The translations under genes and the position numbers were made by a program. A stretch of DNA of 59,313 bases from Paenibacillus thalictri. Lineage in GTDB: Bacteria; Bacillota; Bacilli; Paenibacillales; NBRC-103111. The DNA is taken from the NCBI RefSeq assembly GCF_004307995.1, contig NZ_SIRE01000043.1:1-59313 (forward strand). The letters run 5' to 3'. Every line of letters begins with the position of its first letter. The first letter of the stretch is position 1. Positions 35,331 through 44,158 of the stretch are shown piece after piece. Below the pieces are notes generated by a model, which made no database searches, was not told the DNA's origin, and saw only the letters and a program-made list of their open reading frames with translations.

Positions 35331-36209
35331 TCAGCCTTTGACAGCCCCGGCAGATATGCCCTCCACAAAATGATCCTGGGCGAGGAAATACACAATAATG
35401 GTCGGAATAATCGCCGATACCGCCGCGGCCATCAAAGGTCCGTATTCGGTCGCATGTTCGGATTGAAAATGCTGCATGCCAAGCTGAAGCGTAAACAAAT
35501 GGTCCGAATTCAAGTAAATCAGCGGTCCCAAGAAATCGTTCCATGCATGCATAAACGTAAAAATCGTCAGGCTTGCGATTGCGGGCCGGGTCAGCGGCAG
35601 GATGATTCTGGCGTAGATGCCAAATTCGCTGAGACCGTCGATTCTAGCCGCCTCGGACAATTCTTCGGGAATCGACATAAAAAACTGCCGGAACAAAAAG
35701 ACTCCAAACGGGCTGAAGGCACCGAGCAAAATCAGCGCCCAATGCGAATCGATCAGGCCGATGCTTTTCATCAGCATAAATTGCGGTATCATCATCACCT
35801 GAAACGGAATCATCATCGTTGCTACATATAGAAAAAACAGCTTGTCGCGTTCGGGAAAACGCACCTTGGAAAAAGCGTACGCCGCCAGCGAGCAGGTAAT
35901 GATTTGCAGCACGGTTGTGCATACCGCAATTTTTATCGTATTTAAATAGTAAGTAAAGAAAGGCAGGTTCACCCATACTTTCTCATAGTTGGATACGTAA
36001 AACTTGCTCGGAATCCACTGGATCGGGAAGCCGAATATTTCCGACTCCGCTTTAAAGGAAGCCGAGATCATCCATATAAACGGCGCCACCATGGAAGCGG
36101 CGGACGCGACGATGACGGCATATAACAGCAGCTTGCGAATACCGTTTTTCGTCCGGTAACGCGGCGGAGCAGAATAAGATTGGGCAGGTCGTACGGCCGA
36201 GTCGCTCAT
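35331..36209 (-). CDS. Carbohydrate ABC importer permease, MalG type
   Basis: A 292-residue permease with six membrane spans after a short basic tail. The EAA loop is EAARIDGLSEFGIY (about 205-218). The start ATG has AGGAGG about eight bases upstream and lies 25 bases after the MalF-type gene. The C-terminus ends GISAGAVKG as expected. Part of the third importer of the window, whose operon continues into the sulfatase gene. It lacks its own ATPase gene. Confidence 0.94.
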   Translation of the reverse strand: MSDSAVRPAQSYSAPPRYRTKNGIRKLLLYAVIVASAASMVAPFIWMISASFKAESEIFGFPIQWIPSKFYVSNYEKVWVNLPFFTYYLNTIKIAVCTTVLQIITCSLAAYAFSKVRFPERDKLFFLYVATMMIPFQVMMIPQFMLMKSIGLIDSHWALILLGAFSPFGVFLFRQFFMSIPEELSEAARIDGLSEFGIYARIILPLTRPAIASLTIFTFMHAWNDFLGPLIYLNSDHLFTLQLGMQHFQSEHATEYGPLMAAAVSAIIPTIIVYFLAQDHFVEGISAGAVKG

Positions 36210-36234
36210 GTTTGTTTTCCTCCTGGCCTTGCAT

Positions 36235-37128
36235 TTATGAATAATTCACCCAACGGCTTTGTCCTTTAAACTGGATGTACGTGATGACGGCGATGATGGC
36301 GAACAGCACATAAGCCATGGCGGACGCATAACCGTATTCGTAGCGCTGGAACGCCGTGTAATAAATATCGTAAACGAGCACGTGTGTCGAACGCCCCGGC
36401 CCGCCTTTCGTCAATACAAAGATCATATCGAACACTTTGAAGGAGTTAATAATCCCGATAATAACGGTAAAAAAGATAACCGGAGACAGCATCGGCAGCG
36501 TCACGTTAACGAACCTGGACGTTGCCCCGGCTCCATCGATCTCCGCCGCTTCGTACAGATCTTTCGGAATGCCTTGAAGTCCGGCCAAATATAACACCAT
36601 GTAATATCCGACGGAATGCCAGATCGACACGATAATGACGGAGAATAAAGCCCAATCAGTCGATGCCAGCCACGACGGCGGATGCTCGAGACCTACCGAC
36701 CGTAAAAACATATTGATCGGCCCCATCGTCGGGTTGTACAGCAGCTGCCAGACGACCGCCACGGCAATCGTTGCCGTAATATGAGGCATAAAGATGGCCG
36801 TACGGAATATTTTCGTAAACCGGATGCCTTTATTTAAAGCGACGGCGGCCAATATCGCCAGCAGCAAGGTCAAAGGAACGTAAACAACTGTCATAATCAA
36901 GCTGTTGAGCAGCGAAATCTTGAATGTTTCGTCGCTCCAGAGGCGAACATAATTGGAGAGGCCGGAAAACTCGATGTCGCCGAAACCGTTCCAATCCGTA
37001 AAGCTCATCAGAAACGACGCGGCTACCGGAAAACAAATAAACAGCAGAAATCCGATCATATTGGGCAGCAGGAAAGCGTAGCCAACCATCCGGCTGCGTG
37101 TTACCGATTTATTGCTTTTGGAAAGCAT
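36235..37128 (-). CDS. Carbohydrate ABC importer permease, MalF type
   Basis: A 297-residue permease with six membrane spans and EAA loop EAAEIDGAGATSRF (about 204-217). The start ATG is preceded by AGGAGGGG. The N-terminus opens MLSKSNKSVTRSRMVGYAFLLPNMIGF, the common short-tail form of the family. It follows the binding-protein gene by 68 bases and precedes the MalG-type partner by 25. Normal length; no unusual residues seen. Confidence 0.94.
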   Translation of the reverse strand: MLSKSNKSVTRSRMVGYAFLLPNMIGFLLFICFPVAASFLMSFTDWNGFGDIEFSGLSNYVRLWSDETFKISLLNSLIMTVVYVPLTLLLAILAAVALNKGIRFTKIFRTAIFMPHITATIAVAVVWQLLYNPTMGPINMFLRSVGLEHPPSWLASTDWALFSVIIVSIWHSVGYYMVLYLAGLQGIPKDLYEAAEIDGAGATSRFVNVTLPMLSPVIFFTVIIGIINSFKVFDMIFVLTKGGPGRSTHVLVYDIYYTAFQRYEYGYASAMAYVLFAIIAVITYIQFKGQSRWVNYS

Positions 37129-37196
37129 GTCTTCCCCTCCTATCCGAACATTCAGGCCCCGCTTGACGCCAAGCGAGGTCCGAATGCACGTTCTGT

Positions 37197-38516
37197 TTAC
37201 TTTTTGGTATTTTTATAGTCCTTGGCGTATTTGTCGGCCCATTCTTTCTGCACACGGTCGCCGATTTTTTGAATTGCTTGGTCCGCCGTCTGCGCGCCGG
37301 TCAGCGCCATTTCGCCTTCCTGCTTATAAATGTTGTTCAACACGATGTTTTTCACGCCGGGCAGCAGCGGGTACTCCGCATATTCTCTTTGCTCAACGAA
37401 ATAATGAATGTTTTTCGGCTTCAAGCTGCCGTCTCCGATATATGCTTTGCGGATGTCATCATTGGTGTAGCCGGTCAAAAATCCTTTGGAAGCAAACACT
37501 TTAGCGCCTTTCGCGCCGGTCATAAATTGAATTACCTGGAACGCGGCATCTTTGTTTTTGGAATTTTTGTTCAGCATCAGCGATACCGGGGTCGCCAAGC
37601 TCGTATTGGCAGGCACGCCGGCCGGATGCGGGATCGGCACGACATCCCAATCGAAGCTGATTTTTTTCTCCTGCTCCGCTGCTCTGAGCTGCGCCACATG
37701 CCAGTCACCGATCACGTTCATGGCCACATTGCCTTTTTGGAACGCGGAATTGTAATGAGCGTTTGTCGTAATTTGCTCAGCCCAAGACATAATCGAGCCG
37801 TCTTTCTCCATGTCCATGCGGAACTGCAGCCCTTTCTTAAATGGCGACAAATCTTTGTCGATAATCGACGCCCCCGTTTGCACCGCCTGCATATACCACG
37901 TCTGCGCCCACGGATGGAGGAACGCGCCGTAAACTTTGTTTGCTCCTTCGCCTTTGGTCATTTTTTTGGCCAAATCGCGGAACTCGTCCCATGTCATATC
38001 CGCTTTCGGATACGGCACCTTCATTTCGTCAAACAGCGTTTTATTGTAATACAACATCCAGTTCGACTTGCGGTAAGGCAAGCCGTACGTTTTGTCGTTG
38101 ACCTTCAAGTTATCGTATAACGGGCCGAAGCCGGACACGTCCATTTTGTTTTTGGCGATATAATCGTCCAACGGCTCAAGAATGCCGGTATCGAGAAAAA
38201 CGTCCATGTTACCGCCGATGATGTCAATGTTTTCGCCGGATGAAAGCTGCATCCGCAGCTTCTCGTAATACTGCTGCTGAGGGATGGTGTCGATCTGCAC
38301 GTCGATGTTCGGGTTTTCCTTCTTGAATTCCGCAAACACTTCCTTGAAGGCGTTCTGATCGTCGGACAACACGGTCATTTTCAGCGTAACCGGTTTGGTT
38401 TCGCCTTTCGGAGCGGCCGTTGTCCCGCTTGATCCGGTCTCTTTGGAAGTGGCGCAGCCGGTCGCAAGTCCCGCTAGCATCGCGCCGGTTACGGCAATGC
38501 CGATCATTTTTTTCAT
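37197..38516 (-). CDS. Sugar-binding lipoprotein of an ABC importer
   Basis: A 439-residue solute-binding protein. The start is the ATG at 38516 (MKKMIGIAV), with AAAGGGTGG upstream; a frame extends 33 codons further without a good site. The lipobox is LATGC with the modified cysteine at residue 21. The domain contains FAEFKKENPNIDVQIDTIP and PLDDYIAKNKMD, typical of type-1 sugar-binding proteins. It is the first gene of the importer-sulfatase operon and divergent from a two-component system. It should capture the (possibly sulfated) glycan fragment for import. Confidence 0.94.
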   Translation of the reverse strand: MKKMIGIAVTGAMLAGLATGCATSKETGSSGTTAAPKGETKPVTLKMTVLSDDQNAFKEVFAEFKKENPNIDVQIDTIPQQQYYEKLRMQLSSGENIDIIGGNMDVFLDTGILEPLDDYIAKNKMDVSGFGPLYDNLKVNDKTYGLPYRKSNWMLYYNKTLFDEMKVPYPKADMTWDEFRDLAKKMTKGEGANKVYGAFLHPWAQTWYMQAVQTGASIIDKDLSPFKKGLQFRMDMEKDGSIMSWAEQITTNAHYNSAFQKGNVAMNVIGDWHVAQLRAAEQEKKISFDWDVVPIPHPAGVPANTSLATPVSLMLNKNSKNKDAAFQVIQFMTGAKGAKVFASKGFLTGYTNDDIRKAYIGDGSLKPKNIHYFVEQREYAEYPLLPGVKNIVLNNIYKQEGEMALTGAQTADQAIQKIGDRVQKEWADKYAKDYKNTKK

Positions 38517-38547
38517 TTTACATCCACCCTTTTTGTTTGATATGATC

Positions 38548-38561
38548 TGATTACGTTTTCT
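38548..38561 (-). promoter_or_regulatory. Candidate cre site upstream of the importer-sulfatase operon
   Basis: On the minus strand AGAAAACGTAATCA matches the cre consensus at 12 of 14 positions. It lies 31 bases upstream of the lipoprotein start. Confidence 0.35.
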
Positions 38562-38645
38562 TGTACCCATTGTACTTGGGATGCCGGAGGCCGCACAGAT
38601 GAATGTTTTATTCACCCTGACAACCCGTTTATGTCTAGATCATTC

Positions 38646-38659
38646 CCTCCCCGTGGAGG
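38646..38659 (+). promoter_or_regulatory. Hairpin that could hide the kinase gene's ribosome site
   Basis: CCTCC (38646-38650) can pair with GGAGG (38655-38659), the Shine-Dalgarno of the kinase gene, around a 4-base loop. The stem is short, so any effect on translation would be modest. Confidence 0.3.
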
Positions 38660-38666
38660 CAACGCC

Positions 38667-40142
38667 ATGATTTTCATCATCCTGCTTATTTTAGTATTTT
38701 CGATTACGCTGACGTTTAAAAAGCTGAGCAACACCTCCACCCGTTTCATGCACGGCATTATCCTTGGCTGGGTGCTGTCTTTTGTCGCGTTTATCTTGTA
38801 CCTCAGCAAATTCAATTATTATTACAACATCATGCATTTGGTATTCGACTTCAGTCCCGGAACCTGGAATTACCTGGTGCTAACGCAATTTAACCCGCAA
38901 ATGCTGATCCGTCTGCTGAACGGCGGCGTAATCTTGTTCCACTGCTCGCTGCTCTGTTTTGCCGTTTCCTTCACCCGGAGCCTGAAGACGAAGTGGCAGC
39001 GGACCGTCTATGCGGCGGCGGCCGTTTTATTTGTACTTCAGCTCGTTTTGTACGATCCTTCCGTTCATATCGCTTGGCAAAACTCCGCTTCGTACCATGC
39101 CTTGTTTGGTGTCTTGGATTTCTCGTTCAAAGCCGTGAAATACGCGGTGATTTGGTTTTCATTTGGCCTGCTGATCAATTATTACGCCAATTATCCCAAA
39201 ATCAAATTTTTAAAAAATTTGACGCTGTATCATATCCTCGGGCTGATCCCGGTTACGGGGCTACATCTCTTGTTGTTCCCGTGGGCTCCGCAAAATCTGA
39301 TCAGAACGACCTACTTACCGGGATATTACAATTATTTGCAGCCGCCGTTCGGCTCCTCGCCGCTGATGCTGCTGATTCTCCCTTATGCGATCTACGGCGC
39401 ACTGATCTTGATGATCTTTGTTGTCTACAAATTTAATGCCATCGAGATGTACCGTAAAAATCGCGATGTGCAGATCAATAAAAGCATCGATACGGCCACA
39501 CTAGGCGCAAGGGCTTTCACCCACGCCTTAAAAAACCACCTCATCGCCATCCGCTCGGAAGCCGAATATTTAAAGGAGCTGCATGCGGATAATGAGGAAA
39601 CAGCCTATAGCGTGAATCTGATGCTGAAGTCCTGCGACAGCGCGCTGGGCAGCATCAATGGTGCCGCGGACAAGCTGAAGCACATCCAGCTCAATCTGCA
39701 GCCGCTGGCGCTTGAAGTGCCCGTCCGCAAAGCAGTGGAGCAATTGGGCGCAAGAGAACACCAGATCACGATCGATCTGAACGTTGGTCCGACGAATTCG
39801 CTCTCTTATATCGATCCGCAGCATATGGAAGAAGCGATTTTCAATTTATTAGAAAATGCCGCTGAGTCGTTATCCCGCCGGCCTAACGGGCGTATCGCGA
39901 TCGAAACCGGCGAGCGGAACCGTTGGGGCATCATCCGCATCTCGGACAACGGTCCCGGAATATCCGAAGAGAACCTCGACATGATTTTTGATCCTTTTTT
40001 TACAACCAAGTCGTCGATCAATAATTGGGGTATCGGCTTGTCGTATTGCCATAAAATTATCGCCGCGCACGACGGCAGGATCGAAGTGGAAAGCAGCGCC
40101 GCAAGCGGCACAACCTTTACGATTTACTTACCATTCATCTAG
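38667..40142 (+). CDS. Multi-spanning sensor histidine kinase
   Basis: A 491-residue kinase. The start is the ATG at 38667, seven bases after GGAGG. About seven to eight membrane spans fill residues 1-255, with no obvious extracellular domain. A helical dimerisation region follows, with candidate phosphoacceptor histidines H286 and H291 in FTHALKNHLIAI, then an HATPase domain (N box IFNLLENAAESL, G1 DNGPGI, G2 WGIGLSYCHKII). The layout recalls sporulation or citrate-type kinases more than the YesM sensors usual beside sugar importers. It is followed 15 bases later by its NarL-type regulator and is divergent from the importer-sulfatase operon, which it probably controls. Confidence 0.9.
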   Translation: MIFIILLILVFSITLTFKKLSNTSTRFMHGIILGWVLSFVAFILYLSKFNYYYNIMHLVFDFSPGTWNYLVLTQFNPQMLIRLLNGGVILFHCSLLCFAVSFTRSLKTKWQRTVYAAAAVLFVLQLVLYDPSVHIAWQNSASYHALFGVLDFSFKAVKYAVIWFSFGLLINYYANYPKIKFLKNLTLYHILGLIPVTGLHLLLFPWAPQNLIRTTYLPGYYNYLQPPFGSSPLMLLILPYAIYGALILMIFVVYKFNAIEMYRKNRDVQINKSIDTATLGARAFTHALKNHLIAIRSEAEYLKELHADNEETAYSVNLMLKSCDSALGSINGAADKLKHIQLNLQPLALEVPVRKAVEQLGAREHQITIDLNVGPTNSLSYIDPQHMEEAIFNLLENAAESLSRRPNGRIAIETGERNRWGIIRISDNGPGISEENLDMIFDPFFTTKSSINNWGIGLSYCHKIIAAHDGRIEVESSAASGTTFTIYLPFI

Positions 40143-40157
40143 AGGGGGATATGTATC

Positions 40158-40844
40158 GTGGACAACCGTCTGATTCGCGTGCTTGTTGCAGACGATATGG
40201 AGGCTCACCGGAGAAGGCTGGAGCGGGTGATCGCCCAAACCGCAGGGATCGAATGTGTCGCTCATGCCGATTCGGCCGGCGCTGCGATCGAGCAGGCGTC
40301 GCTGGTCCAGCCGGACGTCATTTTGATGGATATCGAAATGGACAGCCAATATGCCGGCATTCATGCGGCCAAGGAAATCAACGAGAAGTTTCCGCATATC
40401 AAAATCATCGTACTGACCGTGCACAAAGACGAGAACTTTATTTTCTCCGCGTTTCAAACCGGCATCATGGATTATTTGCTGAAAACGGCAAGCAACGAGG
40501 AGATTGCCGAAGCGATTATGGCTGCATATTACAACCGTTCGCCGATCCGGCCGATGATCGCAGAGAAAATCCGCGGCGAATTCGCCCGGGTTAAACGCGC
40601 CGAAAGCAGCCTGATGTACGTCATTCAGATCATTTCCGAGCTGACGCCCAGCGAGCTGCAGGTGCTGCGGCTGCTCTGCGAGGGACGGTCGCGCAAGCAG
40701 ATCGCGGAAGAGCGGTATGTCGAATACGAAACGATCAAAAAGCAGATCAACAGCATTTTGAAAAAGTTCAAGCAGGCGAGCATTTCGGAAGTGATTGAGT
40801 CGGTGAACGAGCTGCGTATTTTTGAGGTGCTGAAGAAGTTGTGA
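40158..40844 (+). CDS. NarL/LuxR-type response regulator
   Basis: A 228-residue response regulator starting at a GTG (40158) about ten bases after AGAGGGGG. The receiver domain has the acidic pair D12-D13, phosphoacceptor D58 in ILMDIEMD, and lysine in YLLKTASN. The C-terminal helix-turn-helix (about 160-205: LTPSELQVLRLLCEGRSRKQIAEE) is of LuxR type. It is paired with the kinase upstream. Its probable target is the promoter region 38517-38666 between the two divergent operons. The palindromic repeat at 40880 begins 35 bases after the stop and may double as its terminator. Confidence 0.93.
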   Translation: MDNRLIRVLVADDMEAHRRRLERVIAQTAGIECVAHADSAGAAIEQASLVQPDVILMDIEMDSQYAGIHAAKEINEKFPHIKIIVLTVHKDENFIFSAFQTGIMDYLLKTASNEEIAEAIMAAYYNRSPIRPMIAEKIRGEFARVKRAESSLMYVIQIISELTPSELQVLRLLCEGRSRKQIAEERYVEYETIKKQINSILKKFKQASISEVIESVNELRIFEVLKKL

Positions 40845-40879
40845 TCCGAGTATTCAAAATCTTCAAAGCCAATAGAGTC

Positions 40880-41024
40880 GCTGCGGCGCGTTGGGAGGGG
40901 ATCAGTATGGGACTCCAACCGTCAATTAAAATCGTATCCCCTTGAATGATAAAAGCATGCCGGGATACGATTTTAAAAACGGCCGCTGACGCTTTTCCGC
41001 CCCATACTGATCCCTTGGTCAGCT
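40880..41024. repeat. 145-bp palindromic repeat, copy B
   Basis: Second copy of the element at 32976-33120. The outer inverted repeat is GGGATCAGTATGGG (40898-40911) with CCCATACTGATCCC (41001-41014), identical to copy A and at the same spacing (117 bases). The inner inverted repeat is AAAATCGTATCCC (40928-40940) with GGGATACGATTTT (40962-40974). The inner stem differs from copy A by a compensatory pair change (G-C to A-T), while the loop has diverged, so the fold seems to be under selection. Confidence 0.85.
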
Positions 41025-41082
41025 TCTATACTAGTGTGCAACTTATTCTCCCGTTAAAACTGACACTCGTTCCAATCAAAAT

Positions 41083-41394
41083 TCAAGAAAAATACTGTCG
41101 CCATTGAGAAATGGCGTACAACGCGTTTCGCAAAACTGCGGCATCCTTTCTTGAATCCATGGATGGACCGATTTGTTCTCCATTACGAAAGCGTAATATC
41201 CTAATACCGCGGAGTCTCGTATGCTGAATGCCGGCAAGATTTACGGTCACCGGATCATGCAAACGAAGAAGATAGACGCTGCCATTTGACGTATCGATCA
41301 CTTTATACGTCCGGTTTTCATTGTGTCTGAGCAGCGCGACTTCAGGGTTGACGATACCATATTGCAGCAGGATCTCTAAAATCTTATCGTCCAT
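41083..41394 (-). pseudogene. Truncated aminoglycoside-phosphotransferase-like gene
   Basis: A 103-codon frame with a good start (GGGGAG upstream of the ATG at 41394). The first 60 residues (LLRHNENRTYKVIDTSNGSV and YLLRLHDPV) match the N-terminal lobe of APH/homoserine kinase-type phosphotransferases, including the ATP-site lysine region. The catalytic lobe is absent: after about residue 63 the sequence no longer resembles the family, and the frame stops. The normal length is about 300-350. It is best read as a decayed gene. Confidence 0.65.
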
Positions 41395-41467
41395 GAGGAC
41401 TCCCCCGGTTCTACTACAAATTCACACAGTCAATGTAAATGGTTATTTTCATAGCGCAAGCGGCAAA

Positions 41468-41944
41468 TCAGAGTCGCAATACGGTAATTGCCTCGTTGTT
41501 GAAGTTTTCGCCGTTGTCACGGAAGCCGAAGCTTTCATATAGTTTTTTGGCAGGTGCGTTATCGGGTTTATAAGGGATCCAGCAGTAATGCGCCGGTCCT
41601 GCCGGATAGGTGCGGATAAACTCCAAGATGTTTTCCATAGCTTCCCGCCCATAACCCCGATTCTGATATTGCTTATCCATCATCAGCCGCATTATGCAAT
41701 AGTTATCGACTGCGATTGACGGCTCATCGTATCCGGTGGTTCCATAAGCCAACATAACAAAACCGACCGGCTGTTCATCCGCATAAATGGCAAACGGAAA
41801 TGGATGGCCCCCATTGGTTGCAAGGACATAACACGAAGCTACACTTGACAGATTGGACGCAACAAATCGCCGTTGTTCCTCGGATACCTCCAATTTAAAT
41901 ATGTCACGCCGGTTTTCCAGCGTGATTTTTCTGAGCGTAATCAT
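41468..41944 (-). CDS. GNAT-family N-acetyltransferase
   Basis: A 158-residue GNAT protein. The start is the ATG at 41944 (MITLRKITLENR) with AAGGGAG upstream; an ATG 19 codons earlier has no site. The acetyl-CoA loop is MMDKQYQNRGYGREAM (about residues 90-105), and the C-terminal NAPAKKLYESFGFRDNGE is the family's usual ending. Similar to spermidine/polyamine acetyltransferases in layout (LRKITLENRRDIFKLEV opening). Monocistronic; the truncated phosphotransferase gene follows. Confidence 0.9.
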   Translation of the reverse strand: MITLRKITLENRRDIFKLEVSEEQRRFVASNLSSVASCYVLATNGGHPFPFAIYADEQPVGFVMLAYGTTGYDEPSIAVDNYCIMRLMMDKQYQNRGYGREAMENILEFIRTYPAGPAHYCWIPYKPDNAPAKKLYESFGFRDNGENFNNEAITVLRL

Positions 41945-42094
41945 GTGGTATTCTCCCTTCATCCCTGATTTCGTATTGCGCCGCGGCTGCATAAATACCA
42001 TACAATTTTTCCTAAAAAAGTAATAGACTTATGTTCAATTTTTTTATAGAATATGATGTATCCATGTCTTTTTTAGAGTTAAGAGGAGCCGACG

Positions 42095-42130
42095 AAAAAA
42101 AGCGCCCGGCGTAGTATACCGAAGCGCTTA
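42095..42130 (-). terminator. Terminator after the hydrolase gene
   Basis: On the minus strand AGCGC (42124-42128) pairs with GCGCT (42101-42105), extended internally by CGG/CCG, and is followed by TTTTTT (42095-42100). Confidence 0.65.
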
Positions 42131-42163
42131 TCATATGTTAGAGCAGATGCAGGGACAATGCCC

Positions 42164-42934
42164 TTAAATATGTTTCCTCAAAAAGCGTGCGACTTCCAGC
42201 ATGCTTGTTTTTTGCGCCTCGGTAGTGACCCCGTAGCAGAAGCCGTGACCGACTCCCGGCAATACGACGAGTTCGGAAGTCCCGCCCGCCGCGGCGATTT
42301 TGTCGCTCATCGCCTGCGTTTCCGCCAAAGGCGTGATGTCGTCGGTATCCCCTTGAACGAACAGATAAGGAATGGAAGTCGCCATATTCCGCTTCACGGG
42401 AGCCGCCTCTTCGTACAATGACGGCTTCTCCGCCCTCGTCCCGCCGATGTATTGGGTGACAAACGAAAATTGCTCCGACAGCTCCGTTACCGGGCAATAA
42501 GCGACAACGCCACCCGGCATAGTATCCGTATCGGTAAGCTCCTCCGTCAATCCGAGCGCATCGTTGGCATCAATGGATGCCAATATTAATGCCAAATACC
42601 CTCCGGCTGAAGAACCTAACGTCACGATCCGCTGTTTATCGAAGCCGAATTCCTCTGCTCTCCGCTTCAGGAACTGCATCGCCAGACGGGCGTCTTCAAT
42701 TTGGCTGGGATAAATGGAATCCGGGGCCAGACGGTAGCTGATCGAAGCGCACACATAACCTTGACCGCAGAAAGCAGCCGCCACTTCGGCAAACTGCTGC
42801 CGATTGCCTTTTTCCCAGCCCCCGCCGTGAATGAAAAACAAACAGACTCCATTTGGCTTTTCAGGCACATATACGTCTATGTTTCGCGCGTCCGCATACG
42901 TCTCGCTATACTTCAGGTTCAACACTGTGCTCAT
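42164..42934 (-). CDS. Alpha/beta hydrolase, esterase/lipase (HSL-like)
   Basis: A 256-residue carboxylesterase-type hydrolase. Oxyanion motif HGGGW (36-40), nucleophile S109 in GSSAGGY, acid in GDTDDITP, and the catalytic histidine in GVGHGFCYG. No signal peptide, so intracellular. The start ATG has GGAGCGGAGAGG upstream. It follows the 2-hydroxyacid dehydrogenase gene by 35 bases on the same strand and is probably co-transcribed with it. The substrate is unknown; acetylated sugar or small ester compounds are usual for the family. Confidence 0.92.
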   Translation of the reverse strand: MSTVLNLKYSETYADARNIDVYVPEKPNGVCLFFIHGGGWEKGNRQQFAEVAAAFCGQGYVCASISYRLAPDSIYPSQIEDARLAMQFLKRRAEEFGFDKQRIVTLGSSAGGYLALILASIDANDALGLTEELTDTDTMPGGVVAYCPVTELSEQFSFVTQYIGGTRAEKPSLYEEAAPVKRNMATSIPYLFVQGDTDDITPLAETQAMSDKIAAAGGTSELVVLPGVGHGFCYGVTTEAQKTSMLEVARFLRKHI

Positions 42935-42969
42935 GATCTTCGCCTCTCCGCTCCTTTAACTGTAAAATG

Positions 42970-43929
42970 TCAGTTCAACTTGCGTACTGTCGTACCGGCC
43001 AAATACGCTTTGATGTCTTCCAGCGCATCCCGGAAAAAAACGGCGTAATTCGCCTTCGAAACATATCCGAGATGCGGCGTCGTCAGCACATTCGGCAGCC
43101 GGCGGAACACATCGTCCTGCGGCAGCGGCTCCACGTCGTACACATCGAGGCCCGCTCCCGCGATCCAGCCATTTTCAAGAGCTTCCGCCAAAGCATCCCG
43201 GTCGACGATCGGCCCACGCGACGTATTGATCAAATACGCCGACGGCTTCATGCGGCGCAGCTCTTCTCTTCCAAGCAGCCCGCGCGTCCGGTCGCTCAGC
43301 ACAAGATGGATGCAGACAAAATCGCTTTGCGCAAGCAGTTCCTCCTTCGAAGCCGCCAGAGTCACACCCGCTTCCTCCGCCCGCTCTTTGGTCAAATTCT
43401 GGCTCCATGCCATTACGTTCATACCGAAGGCCATACCAATCTTCGCCACCTTGCTGCCGAGCTTGCCAAGACCAAGCACACCCAGCGTTTTGCCGTACAG
43501 ATCGGTCCCGATTGTGCTCTGCCACGGTCCTCCCGCGCGCAGCGCGTTATGCTCCTGCACGATGCTGCGGGCCACACCGAGGATAAGCGCCCAGGTCAGC
43601 TCGGTTGTCGAGTCTCCGGCGCCGCCTGTGCCGCATACGGTAATGCCTTGAGCGGCCGCTGCGGCCATGTCGACCGACGCATTGCGCATGCCGGTTGTGA
43701 TCAGCAGCTTCAGCTTCGGCAACCGTGCCAGCAGCGGTGCCCGGAAAGGCGTGCGTTCACGCATGATTACGACAATCTCGCAATCTTCAATCGCTTGAAC
43801 AAGCTCGCCTTCCTCGGTAAAATGCGATGTATACGCTCTCACTTCGACTTGATCGGCAATTGACGGCCAATCGGCCAGCGACATCGCCGTTTCTTGATAA
43901 TCGTCCAATATTGCGCAGCGAAGCTTCAT
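42970..43929 (-). CDS. D-isomer-specific 2-hydroxyacid dehydrogenase
   Basis: A 319-residue NAD(P)-dependent dehydrogenase. The nucleotide loop is GLGKLG (153-158); catalytic residues are R238 (NTSRGPIVD), E267 (DVYDVEPLP) and H286 (TTPHLGY). The start ATG has GGAGG upstream. Family members act on 2-keto or 2-hydroxy acids such as glyoxylate, hydroxypyruvate or phosphoglycerate; the short length, with no ACT domain, argues against a biosynthetic SerA. It may serve keto-acid disposal alongside the esterase gene downstream. Confidence 0.93.
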   Translation of the reverse strand: MKLRCAILDDYQETAMSLADWPSIADQVEVRAYTSHFTEEGELVQAIEDCEIVVIMRERTPFRAPLLARLPKLKLLITTGMRNASVDMAAAAAQGITVCGTGGAGDSTTELTWALILGVARSIVQEHNALRAGGPWQSTIGTDLYGKTLGVLGLGKLGSKVAKIGMAFGMNVMAWSQNLTKERAEEAGVTLAASKEELLAQSDFVCIHLVLSDRTRGLLGREELRRMKPSAYLINTSRGPIVDRDALAEALENGWIAGAGLDVYDVEPLPQDDVFRRLPNVLTTPHLGYVSKANYAVFFRDALEDIKAYLAGTTVRKLN

Positions 43930-44158
43930 AACGGATTGCCTCCTTAAATATGGATACTTTCAGCATACCACAGGCGGACGGGCATTAGAATCGTTTGGCG
44001 GATTGTTGATGTAACACATGTAGTGAAGGAGAAAGCAACACAGCTAACTACGGAATATGCGAATCACCAATGTCTCTTTCCTCATACAAGCATGATAGAA
44101 CCCGAATATGATAGGTGTAGCTGGAAACTAGTTACAACAATATCAGGGAGGAGATCAA

